From: Buttiauxella selenatireducens
GTDB lineage: Bacteria > Pseudomonadota > Gammaproteobacteria > Enterobacterales > Enterobacteriaceae
Direction: 5' to 3'
Assembly (NCBI RefSeq): GCF_031432975.1
Contig: NZ_CP133838.1
Span: forward strand, 2,666,001-2,730,000
Length of the DNA: 64,000 nucleotides
Part shown: positions 52,539-62,471 of the stretch, piece by piece
Layout of the letters: each line of letters opens with the position of its first letter
Numbering within the stretch: the stretch's first letter is position 1
Notes under the pieces: model-generated
Database searches by the model: none
What the model saw: only the letters and a program-made list of their open reading frames with translations
Told to the model about the DNA's origin: nothing
Program-made: the position numbers and the translations under genes

Positions 52539-53207
52539 TTAAATCTGACTGGTATCGAATACGGTGGCATCGGCTGCCAGGTTATCAATCACCTGCTTGA
52601 GGGTGTCAACCGTCATCATAGCCCCTTCGTTATTCAAATTTTTACCTTCGCCCTTGCGCACCACTCGCATCACCGGTTTATTGGTGGCCGCATCGATCAA
52701 CTCAGCCTCGTAATAGAGGTTGGTGTTCATGGTACGGTGGCCCGTTGCCGCTTGCGTGCCGGCTACAACCAGCGCGATAGGCACAACTTCATAGAATTGC
52801 AGGCCTTCTTTAGAGCAATCCACCGCGGTAATTGCACTGCGGAAAATCAAACTGTGTGGGCCGGGTTTCGCCACCAGTGGCTTACGAGACTCCGCCACAG
52901 CTTTAAGTTTGGTGTTGGTGTAGTCCAACAACGCCACCAGTGTTTTTTCGCCAATTTGAGTTGACGGTTTTGGCTCTGGATAATAGATGACGGAGTGATA
53001 AACAACACTGTCGTATTGGCTTCCTTTAAAGTCAGGGTCGACCCAACGCATAATGGTTTTACCCGATCCCGATGTCGTTTCCTGTAGCGCCGAATAATCT
53101 TTTAAAAACCCCGAATATTTTTCAGGTGCCGGTACCGAAGAAGCACAACCCACTAACGCGATTATTCCAGCCAGGTAAGCCGTTCTAAAACATATTGTTA
53201 GCTTCAT
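52539..53207 (-). CDS. DUF3313 lipoprotein
   Basis: A 222-residue lipoprotein with signal peptide and lipobox LVGC (Cys21), followed by a DUF3313 domain (YSGFLKDYSALQ near residue 30, IMRWVDPDFKG, and VVPIALVVAGTQAATGHR). Its function is unknown; relatives are periplasmic-side outer-membrane lipoproteins. The ATG at 53207 follows AGGGA; the longer ORF adds a hydrophobic stretch with no need. Confidence 0.82.
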   Translation of the reverse strand: MKLTICFRTAYLAGIIALVGCASSVPAPEKYSGFLKDYSALQETTSGSGKTIMRWVDPDFKGSQYDSVVYHSVIYYPEPKPSTQIGEKTLVALLDYTNTKLKAVAESRKPLVAKPGPHSLIFRSAITAVDCSKEGLQFYEVVPIALVVAGTQAATGHRTMNTNLYYEAELIDAATNKPVMRVVRKGEGKNLNNEGAMMTVDTLKQVIDNLAADATVFDTSQI

Positions 53208-53402
53208 TAAAATTCCCTTTAAATTACAATTAAGTACGCGTGTTATAGCAATAAAAAGGAAAATCATAAAAGCTGAAAAATGCTGATTATTTAAAAAATA
53301 AACCTTGCTGATTAATATTTTCTCATTACTCTTAGGAGAGCAATAATTATTTTACATGCATGATCTAATATATATATTAACTACAAATAATAAGGATTAA
53401 AC

Positions 53403-53795
53403 ATGACACCTCATCTGCGCATTGCACGACCGGTCACCGACCTCGCTCAAAGTAAAGAGATGTACTGTCTGGGGTTAGGTTTGCAGGATCTCGGGGGCTT
53501 TCACGAACACGATGGCTTCAGCGGCATTATGCTGGGGCGCGACGATTTAAGCTGGCATCTGGAATTTACCGTTTGCCACCGTCATCCGGTCGAACCTTCT
53601 GCCACCGTGGACGATCTGTTAGTGCTTTATTATCCAGATAACGCGCAATGGCAAAAAACCTGCCAGCAAATGCTGGAGGCAGGTTTTTTAACCATTAATA
53701 GTTTCAATCCGTACTGGGATGTCGCCGGACGAACATTTATTGATAACGACGGTTATCGCGTTGTGCTACAAAACCGCGCGTGGCCTGCGGTTTAA
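53403..53795 (+). CDS. VOC (glyoxalase/dioxygenase fold) protein
   Basis: A 130-residue single-domain VOC protein: beta-alpha-beta-beta-beta units begin [20 protein letters not shown], and a second unit begins DDLLVLYYP. Metal-ligand candidates are His53 in WHLEF and a Glu near the end of the fold, but the set is incomplete by eye, so activity is uncertain. AAGGATTAAAC precedes the ATG. It converges on tehB with a four-base overlap of the stops. Confidence 0.82.
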   Translation: MTPHLRIARPVTDLAQSKEMYCLGLGLQDLGGFHEHDGFSGIMLGRDDLSWHLEFTVCHRHPVEPSATVDDLLVLYYPDNAQWQKTCQQMLEAGFLTINSFNPYWDVAGRTFIDNDGYRVVLQNRAWPAV

Positions 53796-54379
53796 ATTTT
53801 GCGTGCCAGCATAGTAGCAAAACGTAATTTAATGCGATTGCCTTGTTCATCGGTTTTATGCAACTCGCCGATATCTTCGTTGTATTTAATCAATTCCCAA
53901 CCGGCATAATAATGACGCAGTTCGCCTTCGACAAAGGCAAATGGGAAACCGACGGTACAAGGGAAGTCCTCGGTATCCATTGCGGCGACAATCAGGTTAT
54001 AGCCCCCTGCTTTGGTGCAACGCTGCATATCAGCAATAAGCCCTGGGATGGTGTTGCGTTCCAAAAACATCATCACCACGGTCGAAAGAATGAAATCGTA
54101 CTCACCTTCAATCTGTAATGCGTTCAGATCGACCACATCGGTAATGATGTTTTTCAGCCCTTCCGCTTCAATAATCTTATTCAGGTTGCTGATGCTCATC
54201 TGGTTTTTATCCCAGGCCGTGACATCAAACCCTTTTTGATTCAGATACAGGCTGTTGCGCCCACTGCCACAGCCGAGATCTAACGTTTTTCCTGGCGGGA
54301 CGATCGTTACCGCATTCAGTACTTCGGAGTGGGTGCGTGTTAAACCGTATTTCTCGGTGTAGTAATTTTCAGAAGCCAT
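53792..54379 (-). CDS. tehB: tellurite/SAM methyltransferase TehB
   Basis: A 195-residue SAM-dependent methyltransferase close to E. coli TehB (197). The SAM motif is [14 protein letters not shown] near residue 33, with the acidic residue in [10 protein letters not shown] and motif [13 protein letters not shown]. TehB detoxifies tellurite by methylation or volatilisation; its natural role may be different. The ATG at 54379 begins one base after the tehA stop and has AAGGACAAATTAAG ahead. The larger ORF reaching 54526 includes out-of-frame tehA sequence and is not the real start. Confidence 0.93.
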   Translation of the reverse strand: MASENYYTEKYGLTRTHSEVLNAVTIVPPGKTLDLGCGSGRNSLYLNQKGFDVTAWDKNQMSISNLNKIIEAEGLKNIITDVVDLNALQIEGEYDFILSTVVMMFLERNTIPGLIADMQRCTKAGGYNLIVAAMDTEDFPCTVGFPFAFVEGELRHYYAGWELIKYNEDIGELHKTDEQGNRIKLRFATMLARKI

Positions 54380-54380
54380 C

Positions 54381-55369
54381 TTAATTTGTCCTTTTTGCAG
54401 GCCGTTCACTACGCAACAGGAATTTACCCTGATAAAGCAGAACAATCGTGCGCAGTAACAACAGGCCAATAATAATATTGGTGACGATAAACAGCGGCAG
54501 CGCAATGGCGGTAAAAAGCCCGTCATTGCTGCTATGGCTCAGATGCAACGCGGTGGTTGCAAGGGCCGAAATACCAAACGAGAAGCTCCAGAACGACGCG
54601 TTAAATGGCTGCGACAAATACCAGGGTATCAGGCGCAACATAAACAGCAGTTGCAGCAGTCCATAACCAAACAGCATTTTGGCGAAGAAATCCGGGTTTC
54701 CACCGTTAACACTCAGGTAAGCATTACACGCCACCAGCGCCGGAGCGAGTTGGATACCCAGTGATGAACGCGTGGGAGCGGGCAACTCACCGCCACTTCG
54801 CAAACGCTGCAAAATCGCAGGTTCCAGACTCAACCAGGAAAACACCCCGCCCCGAAGAATAAAATCCCAAGGTCATGATACCCCAACGCTCCGCAAGCCA
54901 TGGCACTGATGAAATTATTTGCGACTGTCGGCAAATAAAGGCCGGGCGTGGTGTCACTCGCCGGAAGACGGCCTCGCCACAGTCCCGCACTTTGCCAGGC
55001 AGCGTAAATCAATTGCACCAACGCGCCGAAGGCAAACAATCCTACAGCAAGAGGACGAATATAAGGCTCAACTGCGATCGCAACCAGCATCGTGGTTGCA
55101 GGGAACAAGCTGACAAAGCTCCCCTTTAAACTGTGGTTAGCTTCTTCGAGAACGCTCTGCGGATATTTCACCAGACGCATAATAAAAGCCGCTGCCAATG
55201 CCAGCCAGATGGCAATCGCCAGGCTCTCTAACGCATCACCAATGACTGGCGATACCGACCAAACTTTAGCGGCATAACGCCAAGCGAAACCCATGCCGAT
55301 AACGCCAAGGACGATACCAAAATACCCTGCCGGGAGATTTAGCATGGTACGAATTGCTGACTTATTCAT
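54381..55369 (-). pseudogene. tehA: TehA, tellurite resistance/dicarboxylate-type transporter, frameshifted
   Basis: The two halves together match E. coli TehA, a ten-helix trimeric SLAC1-type channel (330 residues). The first half (55369 to about 54830) reads [20 protein letters not shown] through LFFGAG, then breaks. The second half resumes at [20 protein letters not shown] in another frame. Inserting a single G into the run at 54845-54848 (CCCC on the plus strand) restores one full reading frame through [12 protein letters not shown]. This is either a true loss-of-function, a slippage or phase-variable site, or a sequencing error. tehB just downstream is intact. Confidence 0.9.
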
Positions 55370-55489
55370 TAAGTTGAAATCTTAAAATTTATTTTAGATC
55401 GTATTTTATGCGAATGCGCGTCAGAACGCCATCTGGGGATTTACCTGCTACGTTTTATACAGAGTCTGGAAAACACTGAGGCGTATCGG

Positions 55490-56419
55490 ATGAACAAGTA
55501 TCAGCTAACGGGTGATGCGAGGCTACATGATTATCTGATTGATGGAAAAAAGCAGCAGGTCAAACTGTGGCAGGTCATGGCACTGTGTGATTTCGGCGAT
55601 GTTAAAGCCGGGCAACTGGGCGGCTGGATTGAAAACGAAGACAATCTCAGTCAGCACGGCCATTGCTGGATATATAGCAGCGAATGCGTAGTTTATGGCG
55701 GCTCAAGTGTCGCTGATGATGCGCAAATTCACGGCAGCTCTACCCTATGCCACCAGGCACACGTCAGCGGGAAAAGTTTCGTTGAACAATCACTGATCAG
55801 CGGTGAATGCCATATTTTCGATGCTGCTCGCATTCTGAATGGCAGCCAGATCATTGCCGTTCGTGGGCTGACCGCCGACGAAGACCAGTTACTGAAAATT
55901 TATGGCAACGCCACGGTTAACGCTTCCCGCGTGGTGCATCAGGCACAAATTTTTGGCCATGCCATCGTTAACAATGCTTTTATTGAACATCGTGCTGAAG
56001 TTTTTGGCCATGCCGTTCTGGAAGGCAACGACGAGAACAATATCTGGATTTGCGACTGTGCTCGTGTTTTTGATAATGCACGGATTATTGCCGGGCACGG
56101 TGACGACCAAATCCCAACCATTCGATACTCCTCGCAAGTTTATGGCAACGCGCTGATTGAAGGTGATTGCGTCTTAAAGCACCAGGTGAATATTTTCGAT
56201 GACGCCACGCTTATCGGCGGGCCTATTCAGCTAGACAACCAGGTGCAAATCTACGGGCAGGCGCGCGTTACCGGCAATGTGCTCATCGAGAATAATGTGC
56301 AGATTTACGATAAAGCCGCCGTTGACGGGCTGGGCGGCGAGCTCATTCATATTCGCGGAATGAAAGATATTAACGGCGAACAACGTATTACGCGTTCACC
56401 GTTTTATGGACTGTTTTAA
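55490..56419 (+). CDS. ydcK: YdcK, left-handed beta-helix protein
   Basis: A 309-residue cytoplasmic protein with an N-terminal domain (residues 1-60) and a long array of hexapeptide-like repeats, such as CVVYGGSSVADDAQIHGSST, ATVNASRVVHQAQIFGHAIV and VQIYGQARVTGNVLIENNVQ. This pattern forms a left-handed beta-helix. E. coli YdcK is similar (326 residues), with no proven function. It is divergent from tehA and convergent with rimL, as in E. coli. Confidence 0.92.
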   Translation: MNKYQLTGDARLHDYLIDGKKQQVKLWQVMALCDFGDVKAGQLGGWIENEDNLSQHGHCWIYSSECVVYGGSSVADDAQIHGSSTLCHQAHVSGKSFVEQSLISGECHIFDAARILNGSQIIAVRGLTADEDQLLKIYGNATVNASRVVHQAQIFGHAIVNNAFIEHRAEVFGHAVLEGNDENNIWICDCARVFDNARIIAGHGDDQIPTIRYSSQVYGNALIEGDCVLKHQVNIFDDATLIGGPIQLDNQVQIYGQARVTGNVLIENNVQIYDKAAVDGLGGELIHIRGMKDINGEQRITRSPFYGLF

Positions 56420-56442
56420 GAAAGGCGTTCGGATGAAACAAC

Positions 56443-57006
56443 TTATTCCACACTGCCTACAATCCGCCCATAAATATTCTGGTCATGGAACTCGCCGTTT
56501 AAAAATTCGGCTTGCTTCAGACAACCTTCAAGGATGAAACCATTGCGTAACGCCACCTGATTACTGGCCAAATTGCTGACGATGCACTTAATCACAAAGC
56601 GGCGCACCACACCTTCGCGGGCATATTTTTCCACAATCGCCTGGATTGCGCGGGAAATAATCCCTTTCCCCTGGGCGTTTTTATCCAACCAGTAACCGAT
56701 GTAAGCCACTTTATTAGTGGGCTCAATCTGGTTAAACGAAATGACCCCAACCATTTTCTGGTGCAGGAAGATCAGGAACATTTTCGCGTAGCCGCGATGA
56801 TGCAGTAGGTAATTGCCCTGCGCCATTTTGCGCGAGTCTTCGACCGACAGCACATATTGCGGCCAGTCCATCGCCGTTTGTAGCCAGGTTTTATTCTTCT
56901 GCACCAGCGCAAAAATCTCATCCGCGAAACGTTCATGAATTGAGTGCAGCGTCATGCTGTCGTCAATGTTAATCAGGTCGTCTTGCCAGTTATCGGAACC
57001 CCGCAC
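56443..57006 (-). CDS. rimL: RimL, ribosomal-protein L7/L12 serine N-acetyltransferase
   Basis: A 187-residue GNAT acetyltransferase that acetylates the N-terminal serine of L12 to give L7. It matches E. coli RimL (179) over its body. Family features include KNKTWLQTAMDWPQYV, LHHRGYAKMFLIFL, IGYWLDKNAQGKGIISRAIQ (the acetyl-CoA site) and ALRNGFILEGCLKQAEFLN. A GTG start is used, supported by AGGAGAG seven bases upstream. It is convergent with ydcK. Confidence 0.93.
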   Translation of the reverse strand: MRGSDNWQDDLINIDDSMTLHSIHERFADEIFALVQKNKTWLQTAMDWPQYVLSVEDSRKMAQGNYLLHHRGYAKMFLIFLHQKMVGVISFNQIEPTNKVAYIGYWLDKNAQGKGIISRAIQAIVEKYAREGVVRRFVIKCIVSNLASNQVALRNGFILEGCLKQAEFLNGEFHDQNIYGRIVGSVE

Positions 57007-57188
57007 CCCGTCTCTCCTTTTTTCTCTATCAGAGGGAAATCATGGTGCAGAAAAAGCCGTTGCACCACTGCTACTCCCCACAATTGCACAATGAATTTGC
57101 AGTACACGGCTTACCGTCGCTGAACTGAACGATTCGCCACGCTGGTATAGATATTGCTTTACATCTTTGTAACCTAAAGGAGACACAG

Positions 57189-58346
57189 ATGAAAGCGATC
57201 ATAATAGGCGGCGGCATTGGTGGACTTACGGCGGCAATAGCCCTGAAAAGATGTGGCATAACAACGGAAGTCTATGAAGCGGTTAAAGAAATTAGACCCG
57301 TCGGTGCGGCGATTTCAATTTGGCCTAATGGCGTGAAATGTCTGAACTGGCTGGGTATGAAAGAATCACTCAAGCAGCTTGGCGGGGCCATGGAATTTAT
57401 GGCCTACAAAGAGTGTGTTCACGGTCAAACTTTGACCCGTTTTAGTCTCGATCCTTTAATCAAAAGTGTGGGTGAACGCCCCTATCCTGTCGCGCGGGCC
57501 GAGCTGCAAGAGATGCTGATGGATACCTATGGCCGCGAGGATATTCAGTTTGGCAAACGCGTGACGAGAGTTGAAGAGTTTGATGGCGGTGTTCGGGCCT
57601 TTTTTGAAGATGGGCATGTGGCCGTTGGCGATGTATTAATTGCCGCTGATGGCACGCATTCTGCGATTCGGCCTTATGTTCTTGGCCATCAGACTGAACG
57701 CCGTTATGCCGGTTATGTTAACTGGAACGGCCTGGTAGAAATTGACGAATCTATTGCTCCGGCCAATCAATGGACGACGTTTGTTGGCGAAGGCAAACGA
57801 GTTTCTTTAATGCCCGTTGCCGGTAATCGCTTCTATTTCTTCTTTGATGTGCCATTAGAAAAAGGCTTACATGAAGATCGCAGCACCGTAAAAGCTGATT
57901 TAACACGCTATTTTTCCGGCTGGGCACCCGCTGTTCAAAAATTGATTTCAGCCATTGACCCTGGCACCACTAACCGAATAGAAATTCATGATATCGAGCC
58001 ATTTATGCAGCTGGTTCGCGGACGCGTTGCGCTACTTGGCGACTCAGGTCATAGCACCACACCTGATATTGGTCAGGGGGGATGCGCAGCAATGGAAGAC
58101 GCCGTGGTGCTGGCGGTTGCATTGCAAACCAACTCATTAGGTATCGAAGATGCGCTACTGCGTTACCAGGAAAAACGCGCTTATCGTGTTAAAGATCTGG
58201 TACTTAAAGCACGTAAACGCTGCGATGTGACTCACGGGAAAGATATGAGTGTCACACACAGTTGGTACGAAGAATTGAAAAGCGAAACCGGCGAACGGGT
58301 ACTTTCCGGGATGCGCGAAACCATTCTCGGTGGGCCGCTGGAGTGA
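57189..58346 (+). CDS. hpxO: HpxO, FAD-dependent urate hydroxylase
   Basis: A 385-residue flavin monooxygenase that turns urate into 5-hydroxyisourate. It is close to the Klebsiella enzyme (384 residues), with FAD motif GGGIGGLTAAIAL near residue 7 and GDSGHSTTPDIGQG near residue 282. The residues known to matter in the Klebsiella enzyme, Arg204 and Tyr216, are at those positions here (GKRVSL, NRFYFF). It is solitary: no other hpx genes are near. AAAGGAGACAC lies before the ATG. Confidence 0.94.
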   Translation: MKAIIIGGGIGGLTAAIALKRCGITTEVYEAVKEIRPVGAAISIWPNGVKCLNWLGMKESLKQLGGAMEFMAYKECVHGQTLTRFSLDPLIKSVGERPYPVARAELQEMLMDTYGREDIQFGKRVTRVEEFDGGVRAFFEDGHVAVGDVLIAADGTHSAIRPYVLGHQTERRYAGYVNWNGLVEIDESIAPANQWTTFVGEGKRVSLMPVAGNRFYFFFDVPLEKGLHEDRSTVKADLTRYFSGWAPAVQKLISAIDPGTTNRIEIHDIEPFMQLVRGRVALLGDSGHSTTPDIGQGGCAAMEDAVVLAVALQTNSLGIEDALLRYQEKRAYRVKDLVLKARKRCDVTHGKDMSVTHSWYEELKSETGERVLSGMRETILGGPLE

Positions 58347-58426
58347 TACCTGACACTGACTATTTTGGATGCCGCTTAAGCTTATTTGACCTGGCGAAAC
58401 AGTTCGCGCATGTGAGATCCAGACTT

Positions 58427-58453
58427 TAAAAAGCCCCGTATTTATACGGGGCT
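58427..58453 (-). terminator. rho-independent terminator of opgD
   Basis: On the minus strand AGCCCCGTA pairs perfectly with TACGGGGCT around TAAA, followed by a T-rich run. It ends the opgD transcript. Confidence 0.9.
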
Positions 58454-58464
58454 ATCTGGCTTAC

Positions 58465-60120
58465 TTATTTCATTATGCGGTCATCAACGTATTTACGCTT
58501 ATCCGGTGCTGGCGGGAAATAGTGATACAACCAGGTTTCACTGATGGCATCCCCCTGACAGCGCAGGAACATACGCATATCGACCGGGTCGGTAGAGTCG
58601 TCAGTCGGATACCAGTCAAACAGTATGCGGTAGCCGTTGAATGGCTCGACATACAAAATTTCAATCTGTTTGGCTTCGCCATTAGACAAAGTGATAACCG
58701 GCTCAATCCCTTTCGGTGCCGCCGCTTTCAAATCACCGCCAATAAAATCAATCGCGAAACGACGTGACCATTTCTCCGGGAAGTGCTCGCCTGGCGCCCA
58801 ACCTTCCGGGAAGCTGCCCATGCCGGTACGCGTCGCGTAAACACGTGCCAGCGGCGATTGGATCGGCGGCAATCCGCTCCAGTACAAACGGTATTTAAAC
58901 TCCAGTTCGTCCCCGGCTTTCACCGCTTTTTCCGGCTGCCAGAAGCAGACGATGTTATCCAGTGTTTCACCCGTGGTTGGGATTTCCATCAGGCCGATTG
59001 TGCCCTTGCCCCACTTGTTAAGCGGCTCAACCCACAGGCTTGGACGTTTGTTATACCACCCCATAATGTCCTGGTAGTTAGCAAACTCATGGTCTAATTG
59101 CAGCAAACCAAACCCTTTCGGGTTGTTGTCGGTGTAGGCGTTGTACTGCAACTTCTGCGGGTTATTCAGCGGGCGCGTCACCCATTCTCCGTTGCCACGC
59201 CACATCGCGAGGCGATCCGAGTCGTGAATTTGCGGGTGAATGGTGTCGCACATCCGGCGTTCGTTGGTGCCACAAGCAAACATACTGGTCATCGGTGCGA
59301 TGCCGAGCTGTTTAATATCTTCACGCGCATACAGGTGATTATCGACATCCATCACCACGCGTTCAGCTTCACAACGGATGGTAAATTTATATGCCCCAGT
59401 GACGCTTGCGCTATCGAGTAGCGCGTAGACCACAAACTGGGTATCGCCCGCTTTCGCGGTTTCAAACCAGAACGAGGTAAAGTCCGGGAACTCTTCGAGT
59501 TGGTCGGTATAGGTATTTACCGCCAGTCCACGTGCAGATAAGCCGTATTGATAAGTGTTATCTACCGCACGGAAATAGCTCGCGCCGAGGAAGGAAACCA
59601 CGTCGCGTCGCGCCAGTTCAGGGGCTTTAAAGGCTTTAAAACCGGCAAAGCCGAGATCAATCTGGCCTTCAAGCTGTTTGGTATCGACGCCCGCATCGTT
59701 GTAATTAAACAACTCCGGGCGGAAGTGAATTTCACGTGCCTGATGCGATGACGGGTCCACCGAGAACATGCGCACACGGCGACGGAAGCCCATCCCCACA
59801 TGGAAAAACTGCACATCAAGCTGGCGGTTTTCAATGTTATTCCACAGAGAATGGTCGGCATCATATTGAATGGCGTTGTAAGCCTGAGGCGTTAAATTTG
59901 CCAGGGTGTCAGGCAATGGACGTGGTTTTCCGACCCAGGGTTTCTTCGACAGGTCATGGGCCATTGACTGGAGCACAGTGAAATCGAACGAAGTGGTACG
60001 ACCATCGGCAATTTCAGACTCTGACGCGTAAGCGGCGCGTGAGAATAGCGTGGCAAGTGAAGTTGTGCCGCTGACTGCGGCGAGAGCCATGGAGGCTTTG
60101 ATAAAACGTCTGCGGTTCAT
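58465..60120 (-). CDS. opgD: OpgD, periplasmic glucan biosynthesis protein
   Basis: A 551-residue exported protein, the same length as E. coli OpgD when started at the ATG at 60120. It has a twin-arginine signal ([17 protein letters not shown]) and the family body [35 protein letters not shown] and [16 protein letters not shown]. OpgD acts on osmoregulated periplasmic glucans and is now seen as a glucan-processing enzyme. The longer ORF adds 35 residues upstream of the Tat signal and is not credible. Confidence 0.95.
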   Translation of the reverse strand: MNRRRFIKASMALAAVSGTTSLATLFSRAAYASESEIADGRTTSFDFTVLQSMAHDLSKKPWVGKPRPLPDTLANLTPQAYNAIQYDADHSLWNNIENRQLDVQFFHVGMGFRRRVRMFSVDPSSHQAREIHFRPELFNYNDAGVDTKQLEGQIDLGFAGFKAFKAPELARRDVVSFLGASYFRAVDNTYQYGLSARGLAVNTYTDQLEEFPDFTSFWFETAKAGDTQFVVYALLDSASVTGAYKFTIRCEAERVVMDVDNHLYAREDIKQLGIAPMTSMFACGTNERRMCDTIHPQIHDSDRLAMWRGNGEWVTRPLNNPQKLQYNAYTDNNPKGFGLLQLDHEFANYQDIMGWYNKRPSLWVEPLNKWGKGTIGLMEIPTTGETLDNIVCFWQPEKAVKAGDELEFKYRLYWSGLPPIQSPLARVYATRTGMGSFPEGWAPGEHFPEKWSRRFAIDFIGGDLKAAAPKGIEPVITLSNGEAKQIEILYVEPFNGYRILFDWYPTDDSTDPVDMRMFLRCQGDAISETWLYHYFPPAPDKRKYVDDRIMK

Positions 60121-60285
60121 GCCTGAAAAATAGTCCTTCTTTGTCGATGTGTTTCGTCCCACCAGGGGCAGAAAAGCGGCAAAATCTAGATCGCACACTC
60201 TAGACAATATTTGCGACAAATCCAATCACCGACACAGACCTTTACGCATCGGCCCGCAATTTTTTCATGTACATGAGAATACGAT

Positions 60286-60313
60286 GAAAAAACGGCTCAC
60301 AATGTGAGCCGTT
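60286..60313 (-). terminator. rho-independent terminator of the binding-protein gene
   Basis: On the minus strand AACGGCTCA pairs with TGAGCCGTT around CATTG, followed by Ts. It closes the aminotransferase/binding-protein operon. Confidence 0.92.
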
Positions 60314-60328
60314 AATCGGGTGATGCGC

Positions 60329-61105
60329 CTATTTTACGCTGACATCAATACCCGGGAAATACTTCTCCGCAAGCGCGGTAATCGTGCCGTCGGCGCGTAC
60401 TTTTTCGATAGCTGTATCCAACTGTTTCTTGGTTTGCTCATCGCCTTTACGCAGGCCATAACCAATCCCGCTGCCCAGAATCGTGTCATCGCTGACCGGT
60501 TTGCCGATAAAGCCAAAACCTTTGCCCTGCGGCTTACTCAAAAAGCCCGCCTGGCCCGCGGCGGACATCACCAGCGACGCATCGATTCGGCCATTGAGCA
60601 AATCACCCCATGCCATATTCTGGTCTTTGTAGGAAACGACGGTAACACCGTGTTTTTCCCAATGTTCCTTCGCATAGGTTTCCTGAATAGAACCTTGCAG
60701 AACACCGATGGTTTTGCCCTTCAGCCCTTCAGGTGTCGCTTCCATTCCACTGTCCAGCTTACCCACGAGTTGAGAAGGAATACGGTAGATTGGCTGGGTA
60801 AAATCAATACTTTTACGACGCTGTTCGGTGATGTTCATTGCCGAGTTAATAGCATCGAATTTCTTCGCCACCAGCCCTGGAATTAACGCATCAAATGAGG
60901 TTTCCACCCATGTGCATTTCAGGCTCGCCGCTTTACAAATCGCGTTCCCCAGGTCGATATCAAACCCTTCCAACTCCCCTGCCGAGTTACGGCTTTCAAA
61001 AGGTGGGTATTCAGCTTCCACGCCATAGCGCATTTCGCTTGCCGCAAATGTAGAGAATGAAGCACACATCCCAACCAACAAACTTAACGCATAAACTTTT
61101 TTCAT
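60329..61105 (-). CDS. amino-acid ABC transporter solute-binding protein (orphan)
   Basis: A 258-residue periplasmic binding protein of family 3 (LAO/HisJ-type) with a signal peptide ending around STFAA. Ligand-site motifs are YPPFESRN, GFDIDLGNAICKA and the loop region MNITEQRRKSIDF, as in lysine/arginine/ornithine or histidine receptors. No permease or ATPase genes are near, so it must share a membrane complex encoded elsewhere. It follows the aminotransferase gene by 12 bases, so the two should be co-transcribed. Confidence 0.9.
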   Translation of the reverse strand: MKKVYALSLLVGMCASFSTFAASEMRYGVEAEYPPFESRNSAGELEGFDIDLGNAICKAASLKCTWVETSFDALIPGLVAKKFDAINSAMNITEQRRKSIDFTQPIYRIPSQLVGKLDSGMEATPEGLKGKTIGVLQGSIQETYAKEHWEKHGVTVVSYKDQNMAWGDLLNGRIDASLVMSAAGQAGFLSKPQGKGFGFIGKPVSDDTILGSGIGYGLRKGDEQTKKQLDTAIEKVRADGTITALAEKYFPGIDVSVK

Positions 61106-61117
61106 TATGACCTCGTA

Positions 61118-62287
61118 TCAGCGTGGCTTAACCTGGCAAAGTGCCTGAGCACCCGCACGTAACGTAGCTTCATCTTTAGCAAATGACAAACGAATCAACT
61201 TGTTGTCTGTCCCATCGGTATAAAACGCGGAGAGCGGAATTGTCGCCACGCCATATTGAGTAATTAAACGTTTAACCATTTCACTGTCGGATTCATCGCT
61301 GAAATGACTGAACTTCGCCAACAGGAAGAACGAACCCGCACTTGGCAGCAGCTCGAATGGCGACTCCGCCAATAATGACTGCATTAAATCGCGTTTACGT
61401 TGATAAAACGCCGCCAGCGACAAATAGGTATCCGGGTTTGTCATATATTCAGCAAAGGCATGCTGCATTGGCGTATCCGCGGAGAACATCAGGAACTGAT
61501 GCACTTTGCAGATTTCCGACATCAGCTCTGCGGGTGCCAGGCAATATCCCACACGCCAGCCTGTCACATGGAAGGTTTTACCAAATGAGGAGACAATCAC
61601 GCTGCGCTCGGCCAGCGCCGGATGCGTTGCCATACCGTGATGGCGTTCACCATCAAACACGATGTGTTCATAAACTTCATCGGACAAAATAATGATGTCG
61701 GTATTGCGCGTCAGTGCCGCCAGCATTTCCAGATCGTGCGCGCTAAACACTTGCCCGCTTGGGTTGTGCGGCGTGTTAACGATGATCATGCGGGTACGTG
61801 GGCTAATGGCGGCGCACACTTCGTCCCAGTTGACGGTGAAATCTGGCAACGCCAGTTTCAGTGCCACGGGTGTTGCCCCTTGCAGGCGCACAATCGGCGC
61901 GTAGCTATCAAAAGACGGTTCGAAGTAAATCACTTCATCGCCCGGATGGACTAACCCGCTGATGGCTGAATACAGCCCTTCGCTGGCGCTGGCGGTGATT
62001 AATATCTCATCATCAACGTCATAACGTGAGCCGTAAAGCGTCGCCACTTTTTCAGCAATCAACGTTTTTAACGGTCTGTAACCGGTCATCGATGCATATT
62101 GGTTATGGTTATCCTGCATCGCTTTAGTGACGCCTGCGATCAGTTGCGGGTCAGGTGAAAAATTAGGTGCGCCCTGGGAAAGATTGATGGCGTTATGTTG
62201 CGCCGAGAGTTGGCCGATAACGGTAAAAATGGTGGTTCCAACATCCGGTAATTTTGAACGAAGTTGCACCGGGGTTTGCATAGTCAT
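61118..62287 (-). CDS. PLP-dependent aminotransferase (YbdL/MtnE-like)
   Basis: A 389-residue class I/II aminotransferase, similar in layout to E. coli YbdL, a methionine-preferring transaminase. The PLP lysine is in SSFGKTFHVTGWRVG, the PLP-ring contacts are NTPHNPSGQVF and LSDEVYEHIVFDG, and the C-terminal Arg is in LIRLSFA. It may transaminate methionine, phenylalanine, or a keto acid such as KMTB. The ATG at 62287 follows AGGAGCGGCC. It is divergent from a LysR-type regulator and co-transcribed with the binding protein. Confidence 0.88.
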   Translation of the reverse strand: MTMQTPVQLRSKLPDVGTTIFTVIGQLSAQHNAINLSQGAPNFSPDPQLIAGVTKAMQDNHNQYASMTGYRPLKTLIAEKVATLYGSRYDVDDEILITASASEGLYSAISGLVHPGDEVIYFEPSFDSYAPIVRLQGATPVALKLALPDFTVNWDEVCAAISPRTRMIIVNTPHNPSGQVFSAHDLEMLAALTRNTDIIILSDEVYEHIVFDGERHHGMATHPALAERSVIVSSFGKTFHVTGWRVGYCLAPAELMSEICKVHQFLMFSADTPMQHAFAEYMTNPDTYLSLAAFYQRKRDLMQSLLAESPFELLPSAGSFFLLAKFSHFSDESDSEMVKRLITQYGVATIPLSAFYTDGTDNKLIRLSFAKDEATLRAGAQALCQVKPR

Positions 62288-62311
62288 GGCCGCTCCTGTG
62301 AATTTGTGTTT

Positions 62312-62370
62312 ATAGCCAAAATAATTCGAGTAGCAGACAACGCACATGCAACTTGAAGTATGACGGATAT
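62312..62370 (+). repeat. ERIC element, internally deleted
   Basis: About 59 bp keeping the two ERIC ends (AGCCAAAATAATTCGAGT and TGCAACTTGAAGTATGACGG) but lacking about 65 bp of the core. It lies in the divergent region of the aminotransferase and LysR genes. Confidence 0.85.
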
Positions 62371-62471
62371 ATTTGCATAACTATTCAAACTGTAACCGAT
62401 TGCTACCACAATCGAATTGTTGTCATAATAGCCATGCGAAAAATTCATAGCTCAATGGAGAGCCATCACAT

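Noticed and set aside
54381-54845. Separate 154-residue membrane protein gene with a GTG start
   Set aside because: It is the C-terminal half of TehA in a shifted frame; one added base joins it to the upstream half.
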